Origin: Dicyema japonicum
Lineage: Eukaryota; Dicyemida; Rhombozoa; Dicyemidae
Assembly (NCBI GenBank): GCA_011109175.1
Contig: RDEW01000017.1
Coordinates: 434,001 to 498,000, forward strand
Length of the DNA: 64,000 nt
Reading direction: 5' to 3'
The notes beneath the pieces are model-generated. The model was given only the letters and a program-made list of their open reading frames with translations. It was not told the origin of the DNA and ran no database searches. Below are positions 10,990 to 23,552 of this stretch, piece by piece (the first letter of the stretch is position 1; each line of letters begins with the position of its first letter). A program made the translations under genes and the position numbers.

Positions 10990-11990
10990 GTTTTCAGAGA
11001 GTCATGTTTTATCATGGATTGACCTTATGGAATCCAAAGATTTGAGAATATGCAGTATTACAGAAGCTACGTTGCTCCTAAGCTTTGGCGATCGACGACG
11101 TCGTACAAAATATTTCATTTGTGATACCTAGACGATCTACAATTTGTAGCACCACTGAAGTACTGCTGGACGACCTCCACGTTGCTTTACTCTTTCTACG
11201 TGAACTCGGATTTTACGTGAATTGTACCAAAGCCGAACTCATCAGCATTTCGATGGCTGAAAATCACTTCGTCATTACGGAGAATTTGGAGAATTGCTGC
11301 CTGACCCAACGTTGACCAATGTGTTGGATTTGACCTTTTTCAGTGATTATAAACAAAGAATACTCTCTCCTTAAAGAAAAAGATCTCGGTTCCATGTCCA
11401 GAAGACAATTTAGGAGTCGAAGACAGCCACTGGTAAGATTCCACGGTAATAAAAACTTTAATGAAATAAATAGATCGATATGCCGAATTTTCTGAATTCC
11501 AATTCGACAACTTTGAGGAATTTACGAAAGTCTTTTAAAGATCTGCTGGTGTCATCTAACCAACATCGCCATGCCTTTTTGTTGGCAGGGGCGTCTTCCA
11601 AGAGCGGTGCATGGCTCAAAGCCATTCCTAATGGAGTTTTTGGTACCTTTCTGGATGATGAATGCATACGTATTGGGAATCTCATGATGACTCAGATTAA
11701 AAGTCTGTGTCCGTGTCGATGGGGAGATCAGATCGACTATTTTGGCCTATACCCTCTTTCCTGCAGGGGGAGAACAGGAAGATCTCCCAGACACATGGCT
11801 TTGAACGAAATCGTTAGGCGAGCTTCGGTCATTCCGATTGCATCATCAGGAATTGCAGTCACATTTAAATGGCTGTTCTATAATATCGAATGTTTTTCTT
11901 CATATAATCTCCATGTGATCGCTCGGATTGTAAATTCTTCTGATATTCTATTAAAAAACCCGATTAAAGACTGCTATTCCTGATAATGCA
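10990..11990 (+). mobile_element. LINE family C, RT C-terminal region
   Basis: The first part (frame at 11085-11315) carries TEVLLDDLHVALLFLRELG and then NCTKAELIS, the region just after the YxDD box. The second part (11480-11983) reads FLLAGASSKSGAWLKAIP, then FLDDECIRIGNLM and CRGRTGRSPRHMALNEIVRR. These correspond to the Cys/His-containing tail module (GAWL, D..RI, LSC....GR..RH) known from a widespread animal non-LTR group. Separate frames and lost Cys positions show decay. The matching extreme C-terminus lies at 22980-23310. Confidence 0.65.
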
Positions 11991-12179
11991 ATCTGAAGGA
12001 CCAATTTTCTCTGAATTCTAATTTTTACTAATACAATAAACCCTCATTAATCCGAAAAAATTGGATGCCTTTCGGATTGTGAAGTGAATAAATATACTAA
12101 TTTTATTGTAATTAATATTAATATTTTTATATATAATAATAATCTGTCCATTTCAGCATTAATGGTTTACTCGTCGACA

Positions 12180-12690
12180 TTATAATCTTCACAAGGAATG
12201 ACGATTTCGTTCTCGTCGAGCATTTCTGTTTGAGTTATTTTTCCTTCATTAGGAAGTTCTTCTGTTCTTTTCGGTAGTCTTTCTAAACAGAATCTTGCAT
12301 GACTGTCTCTGCACCATAATGATGGCCTTCCTTAAATTCCAAAAAATTCTTTATCCAAATCAAGGACTTCCATATAATACAAAAAAACCTTTTTCTATGC
12401 TTAAAGTTCTTGATTATCCCTGCGTTCAGCGGTTGAAGACGAACAGTTTTGTTTTTTTTGAAGGATTAAAATTTCAATGTTTCAAAAAATTTTGTTTAGC
12501 ATTATCAACCAGAAAAAAAACTTTTTCATAAACATTTTGAATCATCACAAAGATGACATTTATTCAACAAGTGAATTATCAACTTGTTAATCATAGTTTC
12601 ACAATTTTCCCATTTTCCACATTTTTTAAGAATTTCTGAAGGTGTCGAAATTCCAAAATATAGGTTCATTTTTATTTCAAAAATCTCTCT
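12180..12690 (-). mobile_element. Possible pogo/Tigger-like transposase remnant
   Basis: Minus-strand frames near 12500-12380 read QNFLKH, then KTKLFVFNR and LSIEKGFFVLYGSP. This resembles the end of a DDE superfamily transposase core (VDNA..N.LKH..L....LF..P..T....). Stops and frame changes are frequent. The assignment is tentative. Confidence 0.3.
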
Positions 12691-12697
12691 CTATATA

Positions 12698-13015
12698 TAA
12701 AGCCTTTTCACGAGAGCTATAGTATTTATAGCTCCGCATAGGCAGGACACACACTTTATTTAAGTAAAGAACAGTTAATTTTAACTAATCGTAGAACCAA
12801 GGAATGATCTTCATTTCTTTTTTTCTTTTTCTTGTGTGAGTGTCCTTTCTAGACAATCCAGTTCCGCAGTGAGTATTCACTGATGACGTCGTCACTCGTC
12901 AAACCCTTTCTGCATCGTAGATGCGTGGAACTTTCCACCAGGTGAACAGCAGCGAGAATCGAACCCGTAGCCTAAGCCACTTAAGCCCGACACCTAACCA
13001 CTAAGCCACAAAAAT
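12698..13015 (-). repeat. tRNA-derived SINE, full-length copy
   Basis: Read on the minus strand, the head (13015 to about 12945) has RNA polymerase III box A (TGGCTTAGTGGTTAGG) and box B (GGTTCGATTCTC) at tRNA spacing. A unique body follows (AGTTCCACGCATCTACGATG) and then a tail ending GGAGCTATAAATACTATAGC. A second copy lacking the tRNA head lies on the plus strand at 63225-63450 and shares the body and tail, which proves mobility. The last about 70 bases match the 3' end of the family A LINE at 6287-6350, as expected if the SINE borrows that LINE's reverse transcriptase. It is not a functional tRNA gene: the anticodon arm does not fold cleanly. Confidence 0.8.
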
Positions 13016-13691
13016 CTCTTTATGCAATAGAAATTTCGACCCTCTTTCTAACCATGTGGCACTGTAGGAATAAATCTTCGTCATGTCATAATAATTGTTG
13101 AAAACATGGAAAAATTTAAATCCTGAAACAATAACGAATTGTTGGGAAACAATTAATAACTGTCGGCAACTGATTCCTAATTCAAATTTTTTAGTTAATA
13201 TGAGAAAGAAAATTTGGACACCGTAATTGCAGATGTAATTACTGAAATAAAGAAGAAAATGATGATAAGTATGACCAAACTGAATAACAGTTCACACTTG
13301 GACACAGTAACAGCAATGAATAACCTTGAAAAGAATATTCACCGTTTGTTTCCAGGTGCGATAAAAGACTATCACAATTTTAGAATATGAAGAAATCTGC
13401 AACAGGAAACAATATAATAGATTTTTTTAAAACAAAATATTTTTTTAACAATTAAACAAATGTCAGTTGAGGAAGCCTGCTGCGTGGATTGCGAACGAGT
13501 TCCCTCGGAGTATGGCCATTCCAATCTTTTGTCTTAGCCATAACCCTTCTCGTTGATCCTTTTTCTTTCTGGGAAGCAATCCTCCGAGTTCTCGCAAGAA
13601 CTCAGCCGTCATTGGACCAACGGCTTATTTTCGTGTACTAGAATAAAAAATCTTTTTCTGTTAAAAAATACATTAGTTATCAATAATATTA

Positions 13692-15060
13692 ATGAAGACA
13701 TGCTTAAATGTTCATAAAAATACTTTACTTATTAATAAAATTTTGGAAAAAAACATGCAACGTGCTTTCGATTCGGTGGCGTTAAAACTCTCTCGAGTTG
13801 GCAAAAATTTTGAAAGGAAAAAAGGAGATGGGTCACTTGCGTTACCTGATGGTATGAATGTAATTCTTGCCATATCCGAGAGCGTTGTGGCAGCTGACCC
13901 AAAAGAATGGGCGAGGCAGGTAGTCCTGCAGGTACGTAGCAGGCTATCTCGAATGCCCTGGAATGGTTGGCCATACTTGGCGAAGCTCTGCAGTAACAGA
14001 TTCAGTACTGCTATATCTGTGAGTGAAGTCAAGAAAATGGCTGTAGGCAAAGAGGGTACTGGTCTAAAGGGGCGGGGACCAGGTGACCACAACTGTCAAA
14101 GAGAGCACGAGCACCAGAGCTGTGATACGTTGCAGCTCAAGCATGTTTATGAGGTTTTTGCGCGGAATCTCGCTGCAGCGGCAGATGTCCCACTTGAGGA
14201 CCGTAGATTTACCAGCAAGATCCCTTATTGTAAGGTTAACGGAGTAGTTTTAACCTGTATCAATAAGGCTGTGGCTTATGCGGTGGAGGCTAAGCCAGTA
14301 GGGTCACTGGGTGACATCTCCCTAGTGCTGTATGCAGCACAGATCACCTATGAGGAATTGACGGACAAGCCCAGACCACCCAGTAAATGGAGGGAGCAGA
14401 TCTGTGCCAATTGCTTGGAGACAGACTGAGCTGGAAGCACTGGAGGTGCACATAAGTAGTGTGGCGAGAGGGGTTAGAGGAAAAGCACCGCCTATAGTAA
14501 AGGGACCAATTAGTAAACTCCGTGTTCCCAAATGGGACCTCAAAGAGCTGAGGAGCAAAGGTGGAGTTAGAGGGAGCAATAATGGTGTATAAGAGGAAAC
14601 TCTATACACATGAAAGTCGGTGTAAGAGAAGGATAGAAAATAATCTGTTTGAGTTTAATCGCAGATTGCTTTACCGTCGCCTCACGAAAATGGCCATAGT
14701 GTATGTTCCCAGCAGGACGCGGAAATGCTTTCCACATGGGGTAGTATGTGGGAGGCTAAACCACGCAGAGGAAATGCGTGAAATGTCCCGTACAGCGCCG
14801 CTCCTTTCTTGGTGGAATCTTGCGGAATTTTCGATTCCGCAAGAAATTTGAGGCGGTAGTGAGACATCTCCCTGATTGGAAAACGACCGGGGTCGATAAA
14901 GTTTATAATTTCTTTATCAAAAGATGCACTTCATTGCACGAGTCTGTGTCGTGTATTACAGAAAAGCATCACTAACCCGGAAAAGATTCCTGATTGGGCC
15001 TGCACAGGGACAACTTATTTGATCCCAAAGCTGGACAACCCTCAGTCTAATATTCGATGA
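13692..15060 (+). mobile_element. LINE (R2/NeSL-like), N-terminal part with start of RT
   Basis: The frame 13692-14429 gives RSRLSRMPWNGWPYLAKL and VNGVVLTCINKAVAYAVEAK. It continues in other frames with VYKRKLYTHESRCKRRIENN (14582 on), LFEFNRRLLYRRLTKM and then the pre-RT block LPDWKTTGVDKVYNFFIKRC (14868 on), ending with GTTYLIPKLD near 15030. At least three frameshifts separate these blocks. The motif order matches LINE proteins in which a long N-terminal region precedes the RT. The C-terminal part of a relative lies at 59870-60320 (-). It is not a host gene. Confidence 0.65.
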
Positions 15061-15126
15061 ACTAATTGTTAATAAGAAACAAGGTTAACAAAAAATATGA
15101 AGAATAGAAAAGAATCAAAAAAGTTA

Positions 15127-15731
15127 TCAATTTCCATTATGTCTAAGATAAAATAGACACACAAACTCAATCAGATTTAAGCAATTTGTCAACACAAAAC
15201 GGACCTTCATTGCCTTTTCAATTAGATCATCAGGAAGTCTCTTTACAGAAGCGCCTCGATCCTACCGCTTACAAGAAAGGAAATCACCTTGACCTCTTGA
15301 CTGGACTTTGTAGTAAATAGGTTGCTCAGCGTGGCCTGAAGTGATATTGTATCGGATTTCTGTAACGATTGGCATATTTCTGATAATATGGAGTCCCGGT
15401 TTTCAGGTTCTATGGAATATGACCGACAGCACAGGAAGAAGACTGTCAATAATCGTTCCAGTTGTGTGAGGGGATTTTTGTCGTTCAAAATCTGTTCGAT
15501 TATTTCCCGGAGATTTTCCCCAGAGTCCACACCCATAAGTACGGATTTGAAAAAATTCAATGTGTTGTTAGGGACTGATTTGTAGGGCTGATTTAACTTT
15601 TCATTTGTAACTTCTAGTTGACTGAGAATATTGTCATATTTGCAATCCATAGAAGCATTTAGCTCATTGAGAACTTGTTTTAAATTAAATTCATCCTTCA
15701 CATCACTCAATGCACATGAATCCATCTCCAT
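15127..15731 (-). CDS. Two-exon gene, helical protein of unknown function
   Basis: I do not recognise the family. The start ATG is at 15731 with no upstream in-frame start. Exon 1 (15731-15273, 153 codons) reads MEMDSCALSDVKDEFNLKQV and continues through amphipathic helices rich in Leu, Asn and Glu. A 32-nt GT-AG intron (15241-15272) leads in phase to exon 2 (RLPDDLIEKAMKVRFVLTNC) and a TGA at 15127-15129. The product is 190 residues. A shorter 25-nt intron inside the same gap would break the frame. Composition suggests an all-alpha protein; no signal peptide, membrane segment or zinc motif is visible. Repeats flank it on both sides, but its frame is clean over 150 codons, unlike the surrounding transposon debris. 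Confidence 0.65.
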
Positions 15732-15839
15732 TCTTAAATTAAAATCTAAAATATTATATATTTTTAATTACAAAAATGTAATTAAATTAAAATGACCATT
15801 CCGTGAAATTATATAATAATAATTATTATTAATAATTTC

Positions 15840-17785
15840 TGGTTGATGGTTATATGGTCACGAACACAGAAAGCCCATTTTATGCGAGTAATATTAAGAA
15901 TTTGTAGTCAATTCAGATGAGGAATTTTTTTCGAAATATTTTTCCGAAATAGTTTGGATTGTTTACAAAATTTAGTGGAGACAAAATTAATGTAAAAGGT
16001 GAAGATTTAGCATTTATTTTAGTCAAAAAACTCTTTACTATGCTCGACACTGTTTGAAAGTTTACTATTGCAGCTAATTATTTGGGGCTGATAGACTTAA
16101 TTCTAAAAACAAGATTATTTAATGAACGAAGCATTTGCACCTAAAACATATTCGCTTCAAAACAAATTAATGTATTTCTATAAACTTCAAATAACTGTGA
16201 TTTTAGAAATACTACAATATTCGAATAAAAGTCCCCACCATATATGTCTATGCAATTCTTAGAAGTAGAACTGCAAGCTGCTGAACTACCTCTGTTGAAA
16301 GAGCTATTTCGCTAATATCAAAAATTTTCAAAAAAGATCGAAATTTTAAAATCTAAAATATTAATGACTATTTTTATTACATGAACACTTATTATTTTTT
16401 AATTTTACTATTTTTTAGTTTTTTTGCTATTTTTTTGCTATTTTACGGTACGTTTGCCCTAGTAATTATCATTGAGATAATAAATTCAAGGTCGTTCAAC
16501 TTCATACTTAAAGAATTATTGATTAGCATAATTTAATTATTATTTTTTATTATGAAAACAATTTATTACGTAACATGACAATCAAAATAATCCAGGTCAT
16601 AGGATGGAATAGTTGATGTAGAAAACCTTACGAATTCATTTTAATCCGTGATTTGATCCATAAAAAATTATTTTGTAAATTGAATTTTTCTAACACGATG
16701 ATCAGTCATGTGTGCTAACAAACCTCGATTTAATTACAAGAATATCATTTATTTTTCATTTTAAATATTTGATTTTTTCAATGTCTCCTAAACATTGCTT
16801 ACAATGAGTACAACCAATGAAGTAGAGAGATATGTTCAAGATTTTCCCTATAGAAGATCTCAGTGACTCGTCGATAGTTTTCAAGAGGTCCATGTTAATA
16901 TAACACTGGACCATCTAAGAGGAGCTACGACTTGATATGAAAGTACCCCAAAAGTAAATTTGCAGTATATGGGTTGAGAAGAATATGATTGCTTGAAGTG
17001 CGAAGTCATTCTTAAGAGTTGAAATTTCCTGTGGGATGAGGGAAGTCAAAGAAGATAGTGTCCTCTGCATTAATGGTGGATATTTAATTGTATAAATTTC
17101 ACTCACATTCCGTTAGCTGATGTGGATAGTTTAATCTATTTATTCGTCGCACTCAAACTGCTATCTCCTGTGGGAGACCACAAGCCTATTCTCCAAACTT
17201 CACGCTGCTTAGCTACCCGATCAAGGGTAATTTGCTCTAAAAATTCCTTAAACTTGTAATTGATATTTAATTTATTCCAATTATAAAGAAATTTATCATT
17301 ATTTAATGATTTTATCGTTTTTTTAAATTATTGATTTTGTCTAACTCTTTTTGAGATGCTGATTTTTTTTTTAATTAAAAAGTTTTTACTACAAATATTT
17401 TTTTCGTACTCGATTTTTTCAATTTCTTGATTTAATTTTCTATTAAGATGAGGCATGAGTTGGATTAGGCGATTGTTAGTGGAGCAACTATCCACCTGCT
17501 TAGAGCGAATTATACTTAAACTAAAATTACTAAAATTATTATTTACCGGTTTTTTAATGGCTTTTTGTAAAAAATTGTTTTTCGATTATCCATGAACCTC
17601 TAAACAAACGCAATTGTAGAAACTTTCAGTTCAATCGGCTTGTGTCGATAACAAATTTTATTTATGTTAATTTTGATTTCGCTAATTTGCACGGTTGAAT
17701 GTACTAATTTTTAATTAAATGATTCTTTAAGAAGAATGATTCTGTAATTTTATGATTCGTTTTAATTGATCAATGATCATATAAT
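15840..17785. other. AT-rich intergenic DNA, no gene established
   Basis: Mostly AT-rich with no convincing frame. 16915-17106 on the minus strand is open (SEIYTIKYPPLMQRTLSSL) and hydrophobic towards its end, and could be an exon, but I could not thread neighbours. At 16400-16465 a run of TTTTTTGCTATT words ends in GGTACGTTTGCCCTA, which resembles a transposon end without a visible partner. Confidence 0.3.
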
Positions 17786-18058
17786 TTGGTAAAATACAGT
17801 AGACTAATCTGCCACGATACAATTGTTGAAAGAGATCTTCCTACTTTCTCCCTGACCAAATCCACTGGTGAAGATTACCATTATGAAAACTCTTCCACCA
17901 AGAATGAAGTCATGTCCGCGACATTAGGACGTGTGATGAAAGTGGAAGAAGGCGAACCTAATTCTTCACCTATTTTCGGTAGTCCTTATTGGACTATTGG
18001 AGAGTGGATTTGGTCCAAATATGCAGATGTTCTCCCTTGGGTTCCTTCCTTGGATTAA
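17786..18058 (+). CDS. Open frame of unknown function (possible exon)
   Basis: A 90-codon open frame ends at TAA 18056-18058 with TIGEWIWSKYADVLPWVPS. The nominal start is a TTG, so the true 5' end must lie in an upstream exon or at an internal ATG. Acid- and Trp-containing composition is unlike the LINE proteins nearby, but I find no supporting splice chain and no family resemblance. Confidence 0.25.
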   Translation: MVKYSRLICHDTIVERDLPTFSLTKSTGEDYHYENSSTKNEVMSATLGRVMKVEEGEPNSSPIFGSPYWTIGEWIWSKYADVLPWVPSLD

Positions 18059-18399
18059 TCAGTTATGACTGTTTGTGCTGGGCTTAGATTGTAAGCTTGG
18101 ATTTAATAAATAAAACTAATAATGACTCTTAAAACACAAAACATGATTTCTGAACTTTAACGTGGTATTTGAGTTCCAATCAACTAACTTGGATTTGGGC
18201 TCACTCAGGATTTTACATTTGATTGCAATTCAGATTTAATCAACTTTAATCAACGGGAATATTACTTTGGCATACCTTTGATTCCACTCACATTTGTAAA
18301 GAATGCAGTCAATAAGTAAGAACTAGAACAGGTTTATTGATGAACAGAAATTAGGAGCTAGTCGGAAAGTAAAGTATTTATAGACCTCCACAAAGATTG

Positions 18400-21085
18400 G
18401 TTAATAAATCAGCTCCTCTCTCGCTTATTTTTTTCCTCTTCGTGATAAAATGCATTTAGTAGGGTTATTTGATCTATCTCCAATGACTGGTTCAAAAGTG
18501 AACTGTCCATCGAGACTTTCGTATTTATTTTTCTTAATTGTCTTGACCCTTTCCGAAGCTGAAACTGGGTATGGTTAGACGAGAATAGTTGGTCTGATAC
18601 ATATTACTCTTGTAGGAAATTTTTCATTTTCTTGTGATAAAACGAAACCAAAGAACATCGCTTTTTCAGTTTCGTTACCTGAGACATTTAGGAGGTATGT
18701 CGAAATTATTGGCGGTGCGTTCTAAAGTAATCCTCTGTACAGGCAACGCTAGTGATTTCGTCTCGTATGATTGCAGTCGAAATAAGTGGATTAAAAACAG
18801 TAAGTTTTTGTCTTTTTCAAAACGCTGGGATGTCTGGTCACACTCAGAAACCATGACGTCTCGATTATCTTTCTCTCATTTATGTTGAGTTGAATGATGG
18901 AGTGAGGTTCGCTGATCCAGATTAGGTTTGATTTTTCCCGAGATGATTAAGAGCGTTCCTAACAGGTCAGATGAGTATTACAGAGAAAGACTTCTTGGAT
19001 TGGGGTGGGGAACTGATCTTTCTTTTTTTTAGTTTAAAGTCCTCAAGAAATGAGTCTTCATGACCAATCTTAACACGTAACTGAGTAAACGGACTCTCAG
19101 CTATCCTGACCATGGTGTCGTTTGATATGACTAATTCTCAAGGAGTTCGACTTTCCGGTGAGGAGCTTAACTCCCCTCCGGCCACATCAGCCTTGAACAT
19201 TCGAATGTATTCCACGAGTTTCTTTTCGGATAGAGTTGACTTGCCAGACACGTCCATTATTCAGATATAATCTGCGTAGATAAGTAGTTTTGAGTTCTGT
19301 CAAATGGGGTTGGAAAATCCCATATAAAGATATAAAAAAGGATCGGACTCAAGAGAAAGCCCTATGGTACGCCTCTTGCAAATGAGATCTCTTCTTGAAT
19401 ACACCTGGGATATCCTCCAAAGAGTACATGCTCCCATCAGGATTATCCAGGACAATCTTCCTCAAGTCTATTCCACAGACAGTTAGCCTATTGTAGATCA
19501 TCAGATGGACGGGTTTTTGATGTCCACTTTTGATGCTTCATTTCTCCATCTATGTTCCATAACCATCTTCCACTTTTTTTCTATGACTTTTTAATTAATT
19601 TAATTCTGCCTATGGGGGCCATCCAGCCCACCCAATCCATACAGCGTCTTAGCTTCACTCTTAAGCGATTCCTCTCTCGAATTAGATTCATGATTATAAG
19701 TGGAGTGCTGCTCCTCTTTTTAGGAATTCCTTTCGAAAATATCCTCTATCCATACAGCCTTAAGTACGTAAGTATCATATTTGATGACTCTCTGTTCATG
19801 GTTTCTATTTCATATTGACGATAATCTTACCAGTCCACATATAATATGTCGTATTTCAGGAAGACATCCTCGACAATATCTGGTTCCAGGTTTATAACAA
19901 GTTCTTGTGGTAGATGATCGCTCCGGATGTCCCACAAAGGCGTGAAGTTGTAGTGACACAAGGAAAACTCTAAGCATGTCTCCACCATGGCGAGAGAAGT
20001 GAATTGGCCCTTCCGATGTCAGGACCTTAATGCCAGCATGTTAAGTGTTCCAGTTGTCGTCCATCTCCGTTATTTTTGTAGCAGCCGTAGATCATTCTTG
20101 GCTTTTAGGTCACCTAACAGTATTTACATCGCATCCTGTTCAAAGAATTTGTAATCTCTGTAGAACAGTTCCTTATGTCCTTCGAATATATGTCCCGATG
20201 CTGATCCGTGAAGTAACGAACTTCAATGGATACGAATTCGCACTTCGAAACCGAGATGATGTTAGGGTTAGTAATTGTAAGTCATCACGTTCATAATGTG
20301 AGTATCAGCCTTCTTGCTTTTGTTTTGTTAACCACCAAAACGTTGACCTTGGTGGTCGTCGCAAGTAGTACCAGATCATGATGCCCCTTCTCTATGGATC
20401 AGCATTCACCAGTAGTATCTTCAAACTTCTCTTTGATTGGTTATTAGGTAGCCTGGGCTGTCCATTTCCAGGTCCACCATCTCCTTTAAATCTACTCCCA
20501 TAATTAAGCTAAGCTCCTTTAGTATTGAGATTGTATCTTTCAATTGTTGGGAGATCTCCTCAGATATATTACTTTGATTCTCCCAAAACAGCTAATTACT
20601 TTTGGGGAGGCCATTCGTCTACCCCTCTCAGCCAGATTCTTCAACTCTGTAATGCCTTCAATGCCTCCGTGATATCTTCATTTAGCTTCCGTGATATATC
20701 TAACTTCGGTTTTTCAATCGGTTTAGCTTCCAGTTTCGTAATACGTGTATCCATTTTCTGCCTTGCCGCGATTACAACTGAGCGTCCCGAATACCTGGCC
20801 CCGTACTTAGAAGAACCGCAGTTGACACAGTTCATTTTCGGACCAGATTTCACCTTCAATCCGCTTCTCCGGCACAGCGGACATCCATTCAAAAGTCCAT
20901 ATTCCTTCCTATGAAGAAACCGCAGCGGATTATCAAATTAGCCTCCGCCTTATATCCGATGGAAGCCTTTGCCAATGATAGCACCTGTCTTCATCAATAC
21001 ATGCGTGAGACTTTTGTGGTAGATGGGCCATCTCTTGGAGATAATCCAGGAGATCGCTATCCTCCACCCACAAGGGTATATTTCT
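18400..21085 (-). mobile_element. Near full-length but dead LINE (family D)
   Basis: Read from 21085 down, the element starts with a zinc-ribbon-like segment (NGCPLCRRSGLKVKSG, then MNCVNCGSSKYGARYSG; C-x2-C twice), a short helical region (ISRKLNEDITEALKALQ), and an endonuclease-like middle. RT remnants follow, including the RGVP.GFLLSPILF motif near 19370 and a YADY box near 19285. Stops and frameshifts occur throughout. The order of zinc motif, endonuclease and RT is that of a single-ORF non-LTR element. Confidence 0.65.
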
Positions 21086-21664
21086 CATGACGATCTATGA
21101 TGGCCTTTATAACATGGCTTACCATTAATTAACATGAATACCAAAGTATGTAAACTTTTTTTTAAATTACTTAATTATTATAAATTATAATTGTTTCAAA
21201 TATAATTATAATGGAAAACATGTCTTGTGGTGCTTGTCCTCGAAATGTAACAAATTTAATTAAGTCGTTATCTCACACACTTACCAAGACTATCTCCAAC
21301 TCATTTGACTCCACTTTTCAGAGGAATTGTCTGTCATTGCTAGATGTTAGTACTGTCTTAGCAAATAACTTAGATTAAGTGCAATTGTCAGTTAAATTCA
21401 GCCTTAAATAATAAACTGAATGAACAATGCAATATCCCACATAGAGAATTACTCAACTGTAAACACGTGGTATCATTAATTACAACATTGCAGGCTAATT
21501 CTTACGTTTTCGATTTCTTTGAGGACTCGGAGTAATGTTTTTTATGAAAAGTTATGTTATATTATTAAACTTTTTTATTACGAACCTTAAATGAAACCGA
21601 TAAAGGCAGTTATTATGACAAGGCCTCAATTATGGCTCTCAGGCATTGAGAAGGAAATGGGAGT

Positions 21665-22080
21665 TCCCCTCATGATCGCGAGCCCTTTGTTCTGGAAGAG
21701 TCATCGCGTCATTCTAGGTTCTCCCTTCCGCAGTCCTGCAAGCTTCCCGATTAATCTAATGCTCGGACCAAGATCGTAAGATGTCTCTACGGGGACCGAC
21801 TGGAATATTTATTAACCCCGGATACATCAAGAAAAAAGTTAAAGTAAACAACTAGTTAAGTGTATCCAGTTTCCACTTCTACAGAAAGAGCCCACCCGGA
21901 ATCAGCATAAAGGGTAAAAGATGTTTATTACTTGCAGTAATGGAAACCCCTCCAGTGGAGTGGGGGCGCAAATGATCCTTTTTTGTGCCAGCCTGACTCT
22001 GGGCACCACCTAGACAGGTAGATCACATGACGCCACTCTAATAGTACGGGAAAGCAGAGAAACAGGTTAAACTAAATTAA
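21665..22080. repeat. Second copy of the 6170 repeat, then repeat R2 copy 2
   Basis: 21665-21780 matches 6170-6270 (shared ATCGCGAGCCCT). 21845-22080 is the second R2 copy (GTGTATCCAGT, CTACAGAAAGAG, GAAACCCCTCCAG, GGACACC-like block, then GGAAAGCAGAGAAACAGG). Neither encodes a protein here. Confidence 0.6.
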
Positions 22081-22219
22081 TTAAGTAAATTAGTTAGCTA
22101 TTTCACTGTATGTTTCATCTGCCTTAACCGATTTCCATTTCATAACCTCTTTGTTTTTATACTTAGCTTGAATAAGGTACTCATACACATACTTATTTAT
22201 TTATTTGATAACCTCGAAA

Positions 22220-22830
22220 AGGGAACACCAAGAAAGGAGTAAACCAATTAATTAAGTGATCCCGGTACGCCTCAACAGGATCGAGAGGTTTTTTCTGTGT
22301 TCCTCCAGAGTACCCACAGCTTTCCTGAATAGACGACGATCATCTTTCATTAGAGTTTGAAGAGGAGTGGGTTTTTTCCCCAAATTTCGTGTATTTGAGG
22401 CCTTTAGCCTTGAATGGAAGAAACGACTTGTTTCTTGGCCACACAGACAGATGAAGCCGGAGCCATTATTTTTGATTGCGGCGTGGTCAAGCATTGGAGG
22501 GAAAAGATAGGGGGTAGATTCGTTTGACGTGCTAGTTTGCCAATTAGGGTATTGATCTTGAGTGAATTTGATATCGAAGCTCCATAGGCCCACGAGGCAC
22601 AAGCGTACTCAATCGTCGGTTTTAGAAGTTGATTGAACACGACGAGGGCGCATTCCTGTGAAGGTTTGGACTTCAAGAGCGGTTTGATTATATTAAGTTT
22701 CCTGAGACCCTTTGTCATAACGTTATTCACATGTTGAGAAAATGTCATCAAAGGGTCAAATGTCACTCCCAGGATAGTTGGACGAGTCTGTAGTGGTAAG
22801 GAGTCTCCAAAAATGTTCAAATCCAGTGTA
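22220..22830 (-). mobile_element. LINE family B, RT thumb and C-terminus
   Basis: From 22820 down, the frame reads ILGVTFDPLMTFSQHV, then LLKPTIEYACASWAYGA and NTLIGKLARQTN, the thumb region of jockey-like RTs. A second frame finishes with RRLFRKAVGTLEEHRKNLSI and LLRRTGIT-stop near 22252. The same ending (EHR.KL..L....IT-stop) recurs at 42395, 50215 and 50664, showing a multicopy family. Confidence 0.75.
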
Positions 22831-22979
22831 TGTTTTTCTTTTCTGTCCGTGGTAAAGATTGTATACGTTGATACACATGCTTTATAATTTTTTCTAATTT
22901 TTTAAAGATAATTTATTATATAACACAATAATTAAAATAATCCAACTGAATGAATTAAATGGCTGTTTCCCCTAACTAC

Positions 22980-23310
22980 TTCCAGAGAAATTTTTTAGAA
23001 CAGCCATTCGGCTTCCTGACGCCCGTTGCTCACTTTCGATTTCATTGATCCGAGCGATTTAAAAAAGTGATCGTCTTGGGCCCAAAGACTCCGCTAGTCT
23101 CGACGACAATGGTCTGTCATGGAATTTTGTAGAGAGACTGTTGTATTTTCTTATTGTGGAATTCTCGAAAGCTCGTGCTGCTTCCCCAGCTTTCAACGCG
23201 GAGTCTGAAAATCTTGGCTGGGAAATGGTGTATGTGCATGCCCCATCCAAAATCAAACATTTCCCCGAAAGAAAAAAAAGACTGCGATCTCTTTCCATCA
23301 CCACGATATC
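22980..23310 (-). mobile_element. LINE family C, extreme C-terminus
   Basis: The minus frame from 23304 reads GKCLILDGACTYTISQPRFS, then ALKAGEAARAFENSTIRKYN and DRPLSSRLAESLG. This is the endonuclease-like tail (W-rich strand, L-W-D-type strand, then A-A...K..KY) that follows the module seen at 11480-11983. Confidence 0.55.
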
Positions 23311-23552
23311 TTCGGTGTCAGAGATTTTTGTCTAATTATTTTTAAACAAATTTTAGATCCATTCTTAGAGAAGATCAAATTTCTTTCACTGATTTCTTGC
23401 AAGTTAGTAGTACGGGAGGATTCGATCTTTAGGCATAAAGGTTCTCGATCACCATTGGATAGTGATCCCTAGTAGATTCCATAGTTTTTTTCGTAGAATA
23501 GAAAAATAAATGAGTTACAACAATTTATATTATCTTAAACGAAATATGTTAG

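Noticed and set aside
12945-13015. A functional tRNA gene
   Set aside because: Boxes A and B are present, but the anticodon arm does not fold well and the unit continues into a body and tail shared with a second, headless copy, so it is a SINE.
13712-14092. 126-codon minus-strand open frame
   Set aside because: Overlaps the LINE N-terminal region on the plus strand; low complexity and no motif, so it is a shadow.
20525-20914. 129-codon plus-strand open frame
   Set aside because: Antisense of the zinc-ribbon and helical region of the family D LINE, where Cys spacing gives the real sense.
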